The notes beneath the pieces were generated by a model. That model saw only the letters and a program-made list of their open reading frames with translations. It did no database searches and was not told the origin of the DNA. DNA of 57,791 bases from Anaerolineae bacterium (lineage in GTDB: Bacteria > Chloroflexota > Anaerolineae > JAAYZQ01). A program made the translations under genes and the position numbers. The stretch covers positions 1-57,791 of the forward strand of contig JAFGIA010000277.1 in assembly GCA_016929795.1 (NCBI GenBank), read 5' to 3'. Numbering within the stretch: the first letter of the stretch is position 1; each line of letters begins with the position of its first letter. Shown here piece after piece: positions 49,320 to 57,087 of the stretch.

Positions 49320-50636
49320 CTACACCTCGACCTTTTTCCAGCCGCCGCCGCGGTAGCGTAGATAATTCAGCGTGCCGCGCAGCCCCATGTCGGCCGACAT
49401 CGCCACCCAGGCACCGGTCAGGCCCCAACCGAGGCCCACGCCCAACAGGTAGGCGAGCGGCACACGCAGGAGCCAGATGCTGCCGCCCGTGATCATCATT
49501 GGATAGCGTGTGTCGCCCGCACCGCGCAGGCCGCCGGCAAAGATCATGGCCGCGGCCACCAGCGGCTGGATGAGGCCCACGATGCGCAAGGGCATGACGC
49601 CGGTGGCCACCACCGCCGGATCATTGGTGAAAAAGCCGAGTAGTTGGGCCGGAAAGAGCACAATGACGACCCCGATGGCCGACATCAGGATCGCGCCCAG
49701 GCGATAGGCCGTGTAGCCCCGCTCCTCCGCTTCCTCTGGCTTTTGTGCGCCGAGCCCCTGCCCCACCAGCGTCGTCGCCGCCACGGCAAAACCAAAACCA
49801 GGCAGGAACGACATGGAGTGGATATTGATCGCGATCTGGTTGGCGGCGTAGGCCACCGTGCCCAGTGAAGCCAGAATGATGGCAAAGACCATGACGCCGG
49901 TGCGAAACAGGAGCTGCTCGGCACCGGTGGGCAGGCCGATGCGCAGGATGCGCCGGATCACGTCTGGCTCGGGGCGCAGGCCGCGCAGCGCCAGGCGAAT
50001 TTGGCCCCGGCCGCGCAGGAGGATGATCATCACCAGCAGGCCGCCCACCAGCCTTCCGGTGGCCGCGCCCAATGCCGAGCCGACGACGCCCAGCCGCGGC
50101 AGCCCAAACGGCCCATTGATCGCCGTCCACGCGACGACGATATTCAGGACATTCACCACCAACATGACGTACAGGGGCGTGCGCGTATCGCCCGCGCCAC
50201 GCATGGCCGCATTGCCGCTGAACATCAGGGTCGAAAAGAAAAAGATGCTCGCCACCACGCGCAGATAGGCGATACTCAGGTCGATCACGTCGTCCGGCGC
50301 GCCCAGCAGCCGCACTGCGGGACGGGCCAGCAGCGTGCCCAGCAGGGTGGCCACTGTGCCGATGAGCATCGCGACCAGGACCGACTGGCGCAGCACCCGG
50401 TTTGCCTTCTCGGGCTCGCGCGCGCCGATGTAGCGCGCGATAAGTGCCGTCGATCCTGTGGCGATCGCGCCGAACAGGGTGGTAGCCATGAATATCCACT
50501 GGTTGGCTAGGCCGACGGCAGCCAGAGAAGCGGCGCCCAGGTGTCCCACCAGGAAAGTATCGACGATGCCCACCAGCATGCTCAGCATCTGCTCGCCCAT
50601 GGCCGGCAGCGCCAGGCGCAGCACATCGCGCCGCAC
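49320..50636 (-). CDS. MATE-family multidrug efflux protein, downstream copy
   Basis: 438 residues from the GTG at 50636, about twelve helices. Family phrases include GEQMLSMLVGIVDTFLVGHLG, AMRGAGDTRTPLYVMLVVN and FLPGFGFAVAATTLVGQGLG. The frame is open upstream to 50849, with an ATG at 50822 one base after the upstream paralog's stop. That extra stretch contains a 14-bp-arm inverted repeat and low-complexity sequence, so I favour the GTG; the start is uncertain. It is a tandem paralog of the next gene, sharing the ends (GGWKKVEV). Confidence 0.88.
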   Translation of the reverse strand: MRRDVLRLALPAMGEQMLSMLVGIVDTFLVGHLGAASLAAVGLANQWIFMATTLFGAIATGSTALIARYIGAREPEKANRVLRQSVLVAMLIGTVATLLGTLLARPAVRLLGAPDDVIDLSIAYLRVVASIFFFSTLMFSGNAAMRGAGDTRTPLYVMLVVNVLNIVVAWTAINGPFGLPRLGVVGSALGAATGRLVGGLLVMIILLRGRGQIRLALRGLRPEPDVIRRILRIGLPTGAEQLLFRTGVMVFAIILASLGTVAYAANQIAINIHSMSFLPGFGFAVAATTLVGQGLGAQKPEEAEERGYTAYRLGAILMSAIGVVIVLFPAQLLGFFTNDPAVVATGVMPLRIVGLIQPLVAAAMIFAGGLRGAGDTRYPMMITGGSIWLLRVPLAYLLGVGLGWGLTGAWVAMSADMGLRGTLNYLRYRGGGWKKVEV

Positions 50637-50694
50637 CGAGCCTGCCTCTTGTGCCGCCGTCTGGGTCTCCCCTTTCGGGGCGGAGGGTGAACGA

Positions 50695-50742
50695 GCATCG
50701 CGCGTGGACCACGCCCCCAGGCGCGTGCTCCACGCGCGATGC
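50695..50742. repeat. Inverted repeat between the tandem MATE genes
   Basis: Perfect 14-bp arms GCATCGCGCGTGGA (50695-50708) and TCCACGCGCGATGC (50729-50742) with a 20-base centre. It lies in the stretch between the two MATE coding cores and argues that this stretch is non-coding. Confidence 0.65.
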
Positions 50743-50823
50743 TGTTTCTGCGTCAAGCGAATCGCATTCCGTATTTCGATTCTGGCCTTCCAGCCTGCCA
50801 GGCTTCCCATCTTCCAGTCCATG

Positions 50824-52248
50824 TTACACTTCCACTTTTTTCCAGCCACCGCTCCGGTAGCGCAGATAGTTCAGCACGCCGCGCACCCCCAGGTCGGCCG
50901 CCATGCCGATCCACGCGCCAACCAGCCCCCAGCCGAGGGTCAGCCCGAACAGGTAGGCGAGGGGCACGCGCAGGAGCCAGATGCTGCCGCCCGTAATCAT
51001 CATCGGATAGCGTGTGTCGCCCGCACCGCGCAGGCCGCCGGCAAAGATCATGGCCGCGGCCACCAACGGCTGGATGAGTCCGATAAGCCGCAGTGGCACG
51101 ATTCCCGCTGCGATGACCTCTGGATCGCTTGTGAAAAAGCTCATGAGCTGTGTCGGAAAGAGGATGATGGCCACACCAATGACGGACATCAACACCGCAC
51201 CCATCCTGTACGCCGTATACCCTCGACTCTCCGCCTCCTCCATTTCTCTCGCGCCGAGCTTTTGTCCTACCAGCGTAGTGGCAGCCACGGCAAAACCGAA
51301 TCCTGGCAGGAACGACATCGAGTGCACGTTGATCGCGATCTGGTTGGCGGCAAAGGCGGCAGTGCCCAGGGCGGCGAGGACGCGGGCAAAGACCATGTAG
51401 CCGGTGCTGAACAGGAACTGCTCGGCACCGCTGGGCAGGCCGATACGCAGCACGCGCCGGATCACATCTGGCTCGGGACGCAGGCTGTGCAGTTGCAGGC
51501 GAATCCCGGCGCGGCCCCGCAGGAGAATCGCGATGATGAGCAGGCCACCCGCCAGGCGCCCGGTCGTGGCGCCGAGAGCCGAGCCGACGACCCCGAGCCG
51601 GGGCAGCCCGATTGGACCATTGATCGCTGTCCACGCCACGATCACGTTCAGCACATTCACGACAAGCATCACGTAAAGCGGCGTGCGCGTGTCGCCCGCA
51701 CCGCGCAGCGCCGCGTTGCCGACGAACATCAAGGTGGCAAAGAAAAACGTGGTCGACACCGTGCGCAAGTAGGCGGTGCCCGGCTCTATCACATCGGCCG
51801 GCGCGCCCAGAGCCAGCACAGCGGGCCGGGCGAGCACCACGCCCAGCAGCATAGACAGCAGCCCCAGAACTGCCCCGACGAGCATCGACTGGCGCAGCAC
51901 CCGGTTCGCCTCCTCTGGCTCCTGCGCGCCGACCGTGCGGGCGACGAGGGCAGTGGTGCCGGTTGCCACCGCGCTGAACAGCGCCATTGCCAGAAACACC
52001 CACTGGTTGGCCAGTCCAACGGCCGCGAGAGGCGCCGCCCCCAGGTGCCCCACCAGGAACGTGTCGACGACACCCACCATCATGCTCAACATCTGCTCGC
52101 CCATGGCGGGCAGCGCCAGGCGCAACACGTCGCGCCGGGCCGGGTCAGCGTGTTGCACCACCTCTTGCCCCCAAGCTTCCAGGTTCGTATCGGGCGTTTT
52201 TCTGCCAGAGAAACGCCGGGCGCGCAGCAGGAGCGAGTTCTTGGCCAA
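50824..52248 (-). CDS. MATE-family multidrug efflux protein, upstream copy
   Basis: 474 residues, about twelve helices. It carries the same phrases as the downstream copy (GEQMLSMMVGVVDTFLVGHLG, ALRGAGDTRTPLYVMLVVN), with clear sequence divergence across the central helices. A hydrophilic N-terminal ~35 residues precede the first helix. It lies 4 bp after the ArsR-type regulator's stop on the same strand, so regulator and exporters probably form one operon, a common arrangement for exporter control. Confidence 0.9.
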   Translation of the reverse strand: MAKNSLLLRARRFSGRKTPDTNLEAWGQEVVQHADPARRDVLRLALPAMGEQMLSMMVGVVDTFLVGHLGAAPLAAVGLANQWVFLAMALFSAVATGTTALVARTVGAQEPEEANRVLRQSMLVGAVLGLLSMLLGVVLARPAVLALGAPADVIEPGTAYLRTVSTTFFFATLMFVGNAALRGAGDTRTPLYVMLVVNVLNVIVAWTAINGPIGLPRLGVVGSALGATTGRLAGGLLIIAILLRGRAGIRLQLHSLRPEPDVIRRVLRIGLPSGAEQFLFSTGYMVFARVLAALGTAAFAANQIAINVHSMSFLPGFGFAVAATTLVGQKLGAREMEEAESRGYTAYRMGAVLMSVIGVAIILFPTQLMSFFTSDPEVIAAGIVPLRLIGLIQPLVAAAMIFAGGLRGAGDTRYPMMITGGSIWLLRVPLAYLFGLTLGWGLVGAWIGMAADLGVRGVLNYLRYRSGGWKKVEV

Positions 52249-52252
52249 GCCA

Positions 52253-53347
52253 CTATACCAGAAGTCTGAGCGTGTCGACCACGCGGGCTAGCGTTTCCGT
52301 ATCAATCGAATAGAACTTGGCATTCCCGTCGCGGCGGATCTTGAGCACGCCGGCAGCCGCCATCAGGTTGAGGTGGCGCGACACGGCGGGCTGCGAGATT
52401 TCGAGCTGGTCCACGATCTCTTGCGCGTACATCTCCTTGCCGTGCAGCATCGTCAGGATCTGGAGGCGTGTCTCGTCGGCGAGTGCCTTGAGGGGTGGGT
52501 AGAGCGCCGTGCCGTCGGACACGCCGGGCCGAGGCGGGGTGGACCGGCAGTTGTAAAAGAGCACCAGTTCGTCGCGATAGTGCGAGAAGGCGACGTATGG
52601 GCCCACGTAGCAGGACGGGATAAAGCGGACGGAGCGGATGCCGGGCATCAGCGCCGTGATCCGCTCGGGCACCATGCGCCCGGTCACGGTGACAAAGGTG
52701 TCGCGAAACGTGGATGGCAGGCCCCGCGCCTGGTTGTGGACGACGCTGCGCACCATGATCGGCCGTGTGGCCTCAAACTCCTCCGCGTACACAGTTTGCC
52801 AGAACCCTTTGAGCGTGTCCAACAGCCGCCGTTTCAATGCACCCCCATCGGCCACCAGTGTCGAAACGGCAGCCGGGTCGGCCTCCGACTCGATCGTGCG
52901 CAGATATTCGGCCCACTGGTCGGGTGTGTCGGCGAGATCGAGCATCTCTGCCGGGGGCTTGCGCAGATCCTGTGACGCCGGGCCTCCCACTGCGCCCCGC
53001 CCCAACGCACACAAGGCCATCCACTGGTAGTGAATCTCGGGCGTCGCTTCCAGGTGGCCCCAAAATTCGTCAAACTCCATGTCTGTGGCCGTCGCTGGCA
53101 GGTGCGCCATGATCTGTTCCGCAAACCGTTGGTAGCCGCCGGCAAAGGTCATCAGCAGGCACAGCTCGTCGCGCAGCGCGGCGGGAAGCGCCCCGCGCAT
53201 GTCACTCAGGCGCTCCGCCAGCCCCTCAAAGCGCGGCGCGGCACATACCAGGCTGGCAGTTCCGAGCACGCTGTGTGGCAGTGAAACCATGAATTGGTAG
53301 CCGACCGGGGCCGGCCCTGCAATCAAGTCAGGCATAGATACATCCAT
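52253..53347 (-). CDS. ArsR-type winged-helix regulator with large N-terminal domain
   Basis: 364 residues. The C-terminal ~80 residues are an ArsR winged helix: LKALADETRLQILTMLHG, then the recognition helix ISQPAVSRHLNLMAAAGVL and a wing (GNAKFYSID). The first ~280 residues have no Cys-rich metal motif and look like a sensory domain (DUF5937-like architecture). The gene precedes two MATE exporters. A palindrome at 53359-53372 lies 12 bp upstream of its ATG, so self-repression is likely. Its ligand is unknown. Confidence 0.87.
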   Translation of the reverse strand: MDVSMPDLIAGPAPVGYQFMVSLPHSVLGTASLVCAAPRFEGLAERLSDMRGALPAALRDELCLLMTFAGGYQRFAEQIMAHLPATATDMEFDEFWGHLEATPEIHYQWMALCALGRGAVGGPASQDLRKPPAEMLDLADTPDQWAEYLRTIESEADPAAVSTLVADGGALKRRLLDTLKGFWQTVYAEEFEATRPIMVRSVVHNQARGLPSTFRDTFVTVTGRMVPERITALMPGIRSVRFIPSCYVGPYVAFSHYRDELVLFYNCRSTPPRPGVSDGTALYPPLKALADETRLQILTMLHGKEMYAQEIVDQLEISQPAVSRHLNLMAAAGVLKIRRDGNAKFYSIDTETLARVVDTLRLLV

Positions 53348-53358
53348 CCTAATATTAC

Positions 53359-53372
53359 AATATAATTATATT
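53359..53372. promoter_or_regulatory. AT-rich palindromic operator upstream of the ArsR-type gene
   Basis: Perfect 14-bp palindrome AATATAATTATATT in a GC-rich region, 12 bp upstream of the start codon at 53347. It contains a TATAAT word on both strands, so it probably overlaps the promoter's -10 box. The size and AT content fit ArsR-family sites. Binding is inferred. Confidence 0.6.
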
Positions 53373-53431
53373 CAGTGGGGAGCGTTTGTCAAGTTCACGA
53401 TCGCGTCAATCCGAGGCAGCGACGGTGGCCG

Positions 53432-53459
53432 TTGACAGGGGGAGAAAAGCTGGTATAAT
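53432..53459 (+). promoter_or_regulatory. Strong promoter facing the 3' end of mutY
   Basis: TTGACA at 53432-53437, a 16-bp spacer and TATAAT at 53454-53459, on the plus strand. No plus-strand gene follows; transcription would run antisense into the end of mutY. Confidence 0.6.
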
Positions 53460-53492
53460 AGCGCGCGGGCGAGTATGATCGCGTGTGCCCGG

Positions 53493-54620
53493 CTACCCGG
53501 TCCAGTCGAGCTGTTGGCTGGCGTCGCTGTTGCGCAGAAAAGTGATGATCTGTTGATCGGCCACAGGAAAGGCAAAGGCATCGAGTTGGTCGAGGGTTAC
53601 CCAACGCAGATCCGTGCATTCAAGACATTGCGGCTGGCCGCTGAGCCAGCGGCAGTTGAAGGCATAGAGCGTCATATAAAAGTGGGTGAATACATGCTCG
53701 ATGCGGTAGAGCATCTCCCCGATTTCGATCTCGATGCCAACTTCTTCGGCGATCTCCCGGTGCAGGCAATCGTGCAGGCTCTCATCCGGCCGGCACTTAC
53801 CGCCGGGAAACTCCCACAGGCCGCCCAGCAGCCCATCCAGCGGGCGGCGGGTGATCAGCAGGTGCCCGGCTCTGTCCCAGATCACACCCGCGGTGACGTC
53901 GCGATGGGGGCGCTGCGTGCGCGTGGCGCGGATCGGCAGCTTTTCCTGGATCCCTTCTTGCAGTGCTTTGCACGCGTCGGCCAGGGGACAGAGGAGGCAG
54001 CTCGGCTGGGTAGGCATACAGATCGTGGCGCCCAGGTCCATCAGCGCCTGGTTAAAGTCACCTGCATAGCCGGCAGGCAGCATGGCATCCGCCAGTGCGC
54101 GCAGGTGCCGCTGCGTGTTCGACCGGCCGGGGTCGTCGTCGATGCCAAAAAGGCGGCACAACACGCGGAGCAAGTTCCCGTCGAGGGCGATGGCGTCATA
54201 TTGAAAGGCGATGCTGGCGATGGCCGCGGCCGTGTAGCGCCCCACGCCGGGCAGCAGGAGCAGTGCTTCGGGGGTAGGGGGTAGATGTCCCCCCATCTCG
54301 TGCACGATCAGCCTGGCGGCCTTGTGCAGATTCCGTGCGCGCGCATAGTAGCCCAGCCCTTCCCACGTCTTCAAGACATCGTCGAGCGCTGCCTCAGCCA
54401 GTGCTTCGAGGGTAGGGAACCGCTGCAAAAAACGCTCGTAATAGTCGACGACGGTTTCCACGCGCGTCTGTTGCAGCATGATCTCCGCCACCCAGATCGC
54501 ATACGGGTCTTGGGTGTGGCGCCAGGGGAGATCGCGGCGGTGGCGCTCGTACCACTCCAGGAGTCGGTAGCCCATAGCCACCAGCGTCTCGGTTGCGTGA
54601 CCACCTTCGAAAGGACCCAT
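53493..54620 (-). CDS. mutY: A/G-specific adenine DNA glycosylase
   Basis: 375 residues; removes adenine mispaired with 8-oxoguanine or guanine. Catalytic Glu about 46 (AEIMLQQTRVET), the hairpin LPGVGRYTAAAI, catalytic Asp about 147 (ALDGNL) and the [4Fe-4S] ligands Cys201, 208, 211, 217 (CX6CX2CX5C) are all visible. The C-terminal ~140 residues form the NUDIX-like domain that reads 8-oxoguanine (GLLGGLWEFPGGK). It diverges from the LysE gene. The longest frame starts at 54620; an inner ATG gives MGYRLLEWY. Confidence 0.95.
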   Translation of the reverse strand: MGPFEGGHATETLVAMGYRLLEWYERHRRDLPWRHTQDPYAIWVAEIMLQQTRVETVVDYYERFLQRFPTLEALAEAALDDVLKTWEGLGYYARARNLHKAARLIVHEMGGHLPPTPEALLLLPGVGRYTAAAIASIAFQYDAIALDGNLLRVLCRLFGIDDDPGRSNTQRHLRALADAMLPAGYAGDFNQALMDLGATICMPTQPSCLLCPLADACKALQEGIQEKLPIRATRTQRPHRDVTAGVIWDRAGHLLITRRPLDGLLGGLWEFPGGKCRPDESLHDCLHREIAEEVGIEIEIGEMLYRIEHVFTHFYMTLYAFNCRWLSGQPQCLECTDLRWVTLDQLDAFAFPVADQQIITFLRNSDASQQLDWTG

Positions 54621-54687
54621 CGTATGCTTACTATACCGCCGAACGGAGGCAGAGGCAAATTCAGATGATCTTCTGGCTGAGGCGTCA

Positions 54688-55305
54688 ATGCTGACCTATC
54701 TCGCACTGGGGCTGAGCATGGGCTTGAGCGCAGGGATTAGCCCTGGGCCGCTGCTGGCCCTGGTCATCACGGCCTCTCTGCGCAGCGGCCTCGCCGGCGG
54801 CCTGCGCGTGGCGCTCGCCCCGGTGGTCACCGATCTGCCGATCGTCACGCTGGCGGTGCTGCTTGCCGGGGTTCTCTCTCCCGAAGCGCTCCGCTGGGTA
54901 GGCACAGTCGGTGCCCTCGTCGTCGTATGGTTGGGGATCGAAACGCTGCGTGCCGCCCGCCATGCTGATCTGCCCCAACTGGCCGCGGAGCGGGCCGACC
55001 CGCAGCGTGAGATGTGGCGCGGCGTCGTGGTCAACTTGTTGAACCCGCACCCCTACCTCTTCTGGGGGACGATCGGAGCGCCCACGCTGGTGAAGGGGTG
55101 GCGAGAATCGCCGTGGCACGCCGCCGCTTTTGTGCTGGCCTTCTACGCGCTCTTGCTCGGCTCCAAGGTCGTGGTGGCGTGGGTCGTCAGCCGGCAGGCA
55201 GGAGCACTGTCGTTGGCGTGGTACCGTCGTGTTCTGGCTGTGTGCGGCGTGCTCCTTTTTGGCATGGCCGGCCTGCTGCTGTGGCAGATGTGGGCGGCCG
55301 GGTAG
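54688..55305 (+). CDS. LysE-family amino-acid exporter
   Basis: 205 residues, about six helices. The N-terminal family motif GLSAGISPGPLLALV and the mid-protein NPHPYLFWGTIGAP are typical of LysE/RhtB exporters. Lys or a related amino acid is the usual substrate but cannot be read from the sequence. The next gene starts 11 bp after its stop. Confidence 0.9.
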   Translation: MLTYLALGLSMGLSAGISPGPLLALVITASLRSGLAGGLRVALAPVVTDLPIVTLAVLLAGVLSPEALRWVGTVGALVVVWLGIETLRAARHADLPQLAAERADPQREMWRGVVVNLLNPHPYLFWGTIGAPTLVKGWRESPWHAAAFVLAFYALLLGSKVVVAWVVSRQAGALSLAWYRRVLAVCGVLLFGMAGLLLWQMWAAG

Positions 55306-55316
55306 GAGGTGTTTTT

Positions 55317-55859
55317 GTGAAGATCGAGGTGCATGGAGCGGTCGTGGAGCTGGTTGAAGGGGATATTACAGCACAGGACACAGAGGCCATCGTGAACGCG
55401 GCCAACCGGTCGCTGCTCGGCGGTGGAGGCGTGGACGGCGCCATCCACCGCGCCGGTGGCCCCGAGATCCTGGCCGAGTGCCGCAAGCTCGGTGGCTGCG
55501 ACACGGGCGACGCCAAGATCACGACAGGCGGGCGCCTTCAAGCCCGGTACGTGATCCATGCCGTCGGGCCGGTCTACTCCCACGCAGCGCGAGCGCGGTC
55601 GGCGGAGCTTCTGGCAAGCGCATACTGGCGCAGCCTGCAAGTTGCCAGCCAACATGGTGTGACGAGCATCGCCTTTCCGGCCATCAGCACCGGTGCGTAT
55701 GGGTATCCGATGGACGAGGCCGCAGCGATTGCCCTGCGCACCGTGGTCGAGTATCTCCAGGAGGATGAGGCGCAGAGCATCCAACTTGTGCGCTTTTGCC
55801 TGTATGGCCCACATGCATTCGCCGCGTTCCGGCGGGCACTGTTGCAGCGTACGGCTTGA
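55317..55859 (+). CDS. Macrodomain protein (ADP-ribosyl hydrolase type)
   Basis: 180 residues from the GTG at 55317, which has AGGAGGT 6 nt upstream. It has the macrodomain signature: GDITAQDTEAIVNAANRSL, GGGGVDGAIH, then FPAISTGAYGYP, as in YmdB-like O-acetyl-ADP-ribose deacetylases. Its role is to remove or read ADP-ribose. It is probably co-transcribed with the LysE gene. Confidence 0.93.
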   Translation: MKIEVHGAVVELVEGDITAQDTEAIVNAANRSLLGGGGVDGAIHRAGGPEILAECRKLGGCDTGDAKITTGGRLQARYVIHAVGPVYSHAARARSAELLASAYWRSLQVASQHGVTSIAFPAISTGAYGYPMDEAAAIALRTVVEYLQEDEAQSIQLVRFCLYGPHAFAAFRRALLQRTA

Positions 55860-55960
55860 TGCTTCACCTGCTCGTGGCGGATCACAACCCACCACGCCGA
55901 TCCGCGCTTCCTGGGGGTGGGGATGTTGACTTGGCGTAAAAAGATGAAAGCGAGACGCAC

Positions 55961-56233
55961 ATGAATTGGGCCAGCCGGGGCGGGTCACTGGCGCCACAAG
56001 AAGCGCACATCCGCCGTGAGAAGAAGGGGCGTGGTGGCAAGACCGTGACGGTGGTGTATAATCTGCGCCTGGCGCCCGACCAGCTCAAGGAGTTGGGCAA
56101 GCACCTACGCCAGGTGTGCGGCACGGGAGGCACGGTCAAAGAGGGGACCATCGAGATCCAGGGCGATCACCGTGACAAGGTCGCCCAAGCGCTGCAAGCC
56201 GCGGGCTATCGCACCAAATTCACAGGCGGATAG
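55961..56233 (+). CDS. SUI1/eIF1-like translation factor (YciH family)
   Basis: 90 residues. The SUI1 fold signature is visible as KGRGGKTVTVVYNL, then LKELGKHLRQVCGTGGTVK and IEIQGDHRDKV. Bacterial YciH proteins affect start-codon selection. The N-terminus is short compared with some members, and no good ribosome-binding site precedes the ATG, so the start is uncertain. Confidence 0.9.
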   Translation: MNWASRGGSLAPQEAHIRREKKGRGGKTVTVVYNLRLAPDQLKELGKHLRQVCGTGGTVKEGTIEIQGDHRDKVAQALQAAGYRTKFTGG

Positions 56234-56248
56234 ACCAAGAAAGCAGAC

Positions 56249-56277
56249 TGGACAATCAGTCGGGGGTATGGTATAAT
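56249..56277 (+). promoter_or_regulatory. Promoter of the leader-MoaD-AOR transcript
   Basis: TGGACA at 56249-56254, a 17-bp spacer and TATAAT at 56272-56277. Transcription would start near 56284, giving a leader of about 260 nt before the MoaD-like ATG. Confidence 0.7.
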
Positions 56278-56289
56278 ACCCCTGCCAAT

Positions 56290-56437
56290 AACTGATAGGA
56301 CATGTGTCCTCCGACTCACTCTCTCCCACGGGGAAGGGTGAGCGATACGGTGAGGGGAGCAATTCCCTTGCCCGCCAATGTGCAAAGGAGGCATGGACGC
56401 ATCCCGCAGGGGTGCGAGCCAGCGCCTCTTTTTATTT
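56290..56437 (+). ncRNA. Candidate structured leader/riboswitch with terminator-like 3' stem
   Basis: The leader begins with an AGGAC/GTCCT hairpin (56297-56310), then a GGGGAAGGGTGAG stretch and a GGGAGCAATTCCC hairpin region. It ends with a two-part stem: GAGGC (56388-56392) pairs with GCCTC (56424-56428), enclosing CGCATCC/GGGTGCG. The outer stem is followed directly by a T-rich run (TCTTTTTATTTG), a terminator-like platform. The words CCCGCCAATGTG and GAGCCAG recall cobalamin riboswitches, while the position before a tungsten-enzyme operon suggests a molybdenum/tungsten cofactor RNA. I cannot decide between them. Confidence 0.5.
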
Positions 56438-56544
56438 GTTGTGTGCGCGGCACATTGTTGCGAAGGTAGGCAGTTCGTGACCATTCAGAGTCGAGACAGG
56501 GAGAGGAGGTGAGGGCGCGGACCGGTTCACTTGCGCCGCAAAAC

Positions 56545-56985
56545 ATGTCTACCATTCACGTCGAAGTCTGGCTGTACGGCCCCATCGCCAAATACGCAGG
56601 AGATCAGAGCCAGGGCAGCCATGCCCGGCTTCTCCTTGAATTGCCCGCAGGGACCACCGTCGGTGCGCTGGTGGAGCAGTTGGGCATCCCACCCGAAGAG
56701 AAGGGAATTACCTTTGTCAACGGCAAACTGGCAGCACTGCCCGGACTCGATGCGGACAGGGGAGTGGTCCTGCACGAGGGCGATCGCGTCGGCATCTCTC
56801 ACCGCCGCAGCATGTGGCCTTTTCAGTACCGTTTTGGAGCAAACCTGACCGACGAGGTACAAGAGACCTTTCGCCAGCGCGACGACCGGGGCGTGCATCA
56901 TGCCTATACGGCAGACAAGAAACAGGCGCCAAGTGACCAGGAAGAAGGGGCAAACGGCAAGGGGGAAGACGCGGGTGACACGTGA
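56545..56985 (+). CDS. MoaD/ThiS-like beta-grasp protein
   Basis: 146 residues from the ATG at 56545; the frame extends to a GTG at 56509 that overlaps its own AGGAGG. The ubiquitin-like fold is suggested by IHVEVWLYGPIAKYAG, LELPAGTTVGALVEQLGIP and the C-terminal strand (VVLHEGDRVGI). Sulfur carriers of this family end in Gly-Gly. Here the fold runs on into a further ~50 polar residues and no GG follows. The next gene is an aldehyde:ferredoxin oxidoreductase, a common partner. The stop codon is contributed by the CGTGATGCATGAT repeat. Confidence 0.75.
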   Translation: MSTIHVEVWLYGPIAKYAGDQSQGSHARLLLELPAGTTVGALVEQLGIPPEEKGITFVNGKLAALPGLDADRGVVLHEGDRVGISHRRSMWPFQYRFGANLTDEVQETFRQRDDRGVHHAYTADKKQAPSDQEEGANGKGEDAGDT

Positions 56986-57031
56986 TGCATGATGCACCAA
57001 GACATCGTGCATATCACGCATCACGCATTAT
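56981..57031. repeat. Intergenic CGTGATGCATGAT hairpin repeat, copy 2
   Basis: Left arm CGTGATGCATGATGCA and right arm with ATCACGCATCACGCAT, matching the copy at 5754-5820. The TGA in the left arm is the stop of the MoaD-like gene. Confidence 0.65.
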
Positions 57032-57087
57032 GGGGCATCAACGGTTGAGAGCCGAGATCAAATAACGAGTGTCAAAGGAGGGAACAA

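Noticed and set aside
50458..52269. A 603-codon plus-strand open frame opposite the MATE genes
   Set aside because: Antisense shadow with low-complexity His/Gln/Arg content.
55978..56540. Similar DNA words near the starts of the SUI1-like and MoaD-like genes (both encode SLAPQ)
   Set aside because: Only about 18 bases with several mismatches and no shared context; I take it as chance.
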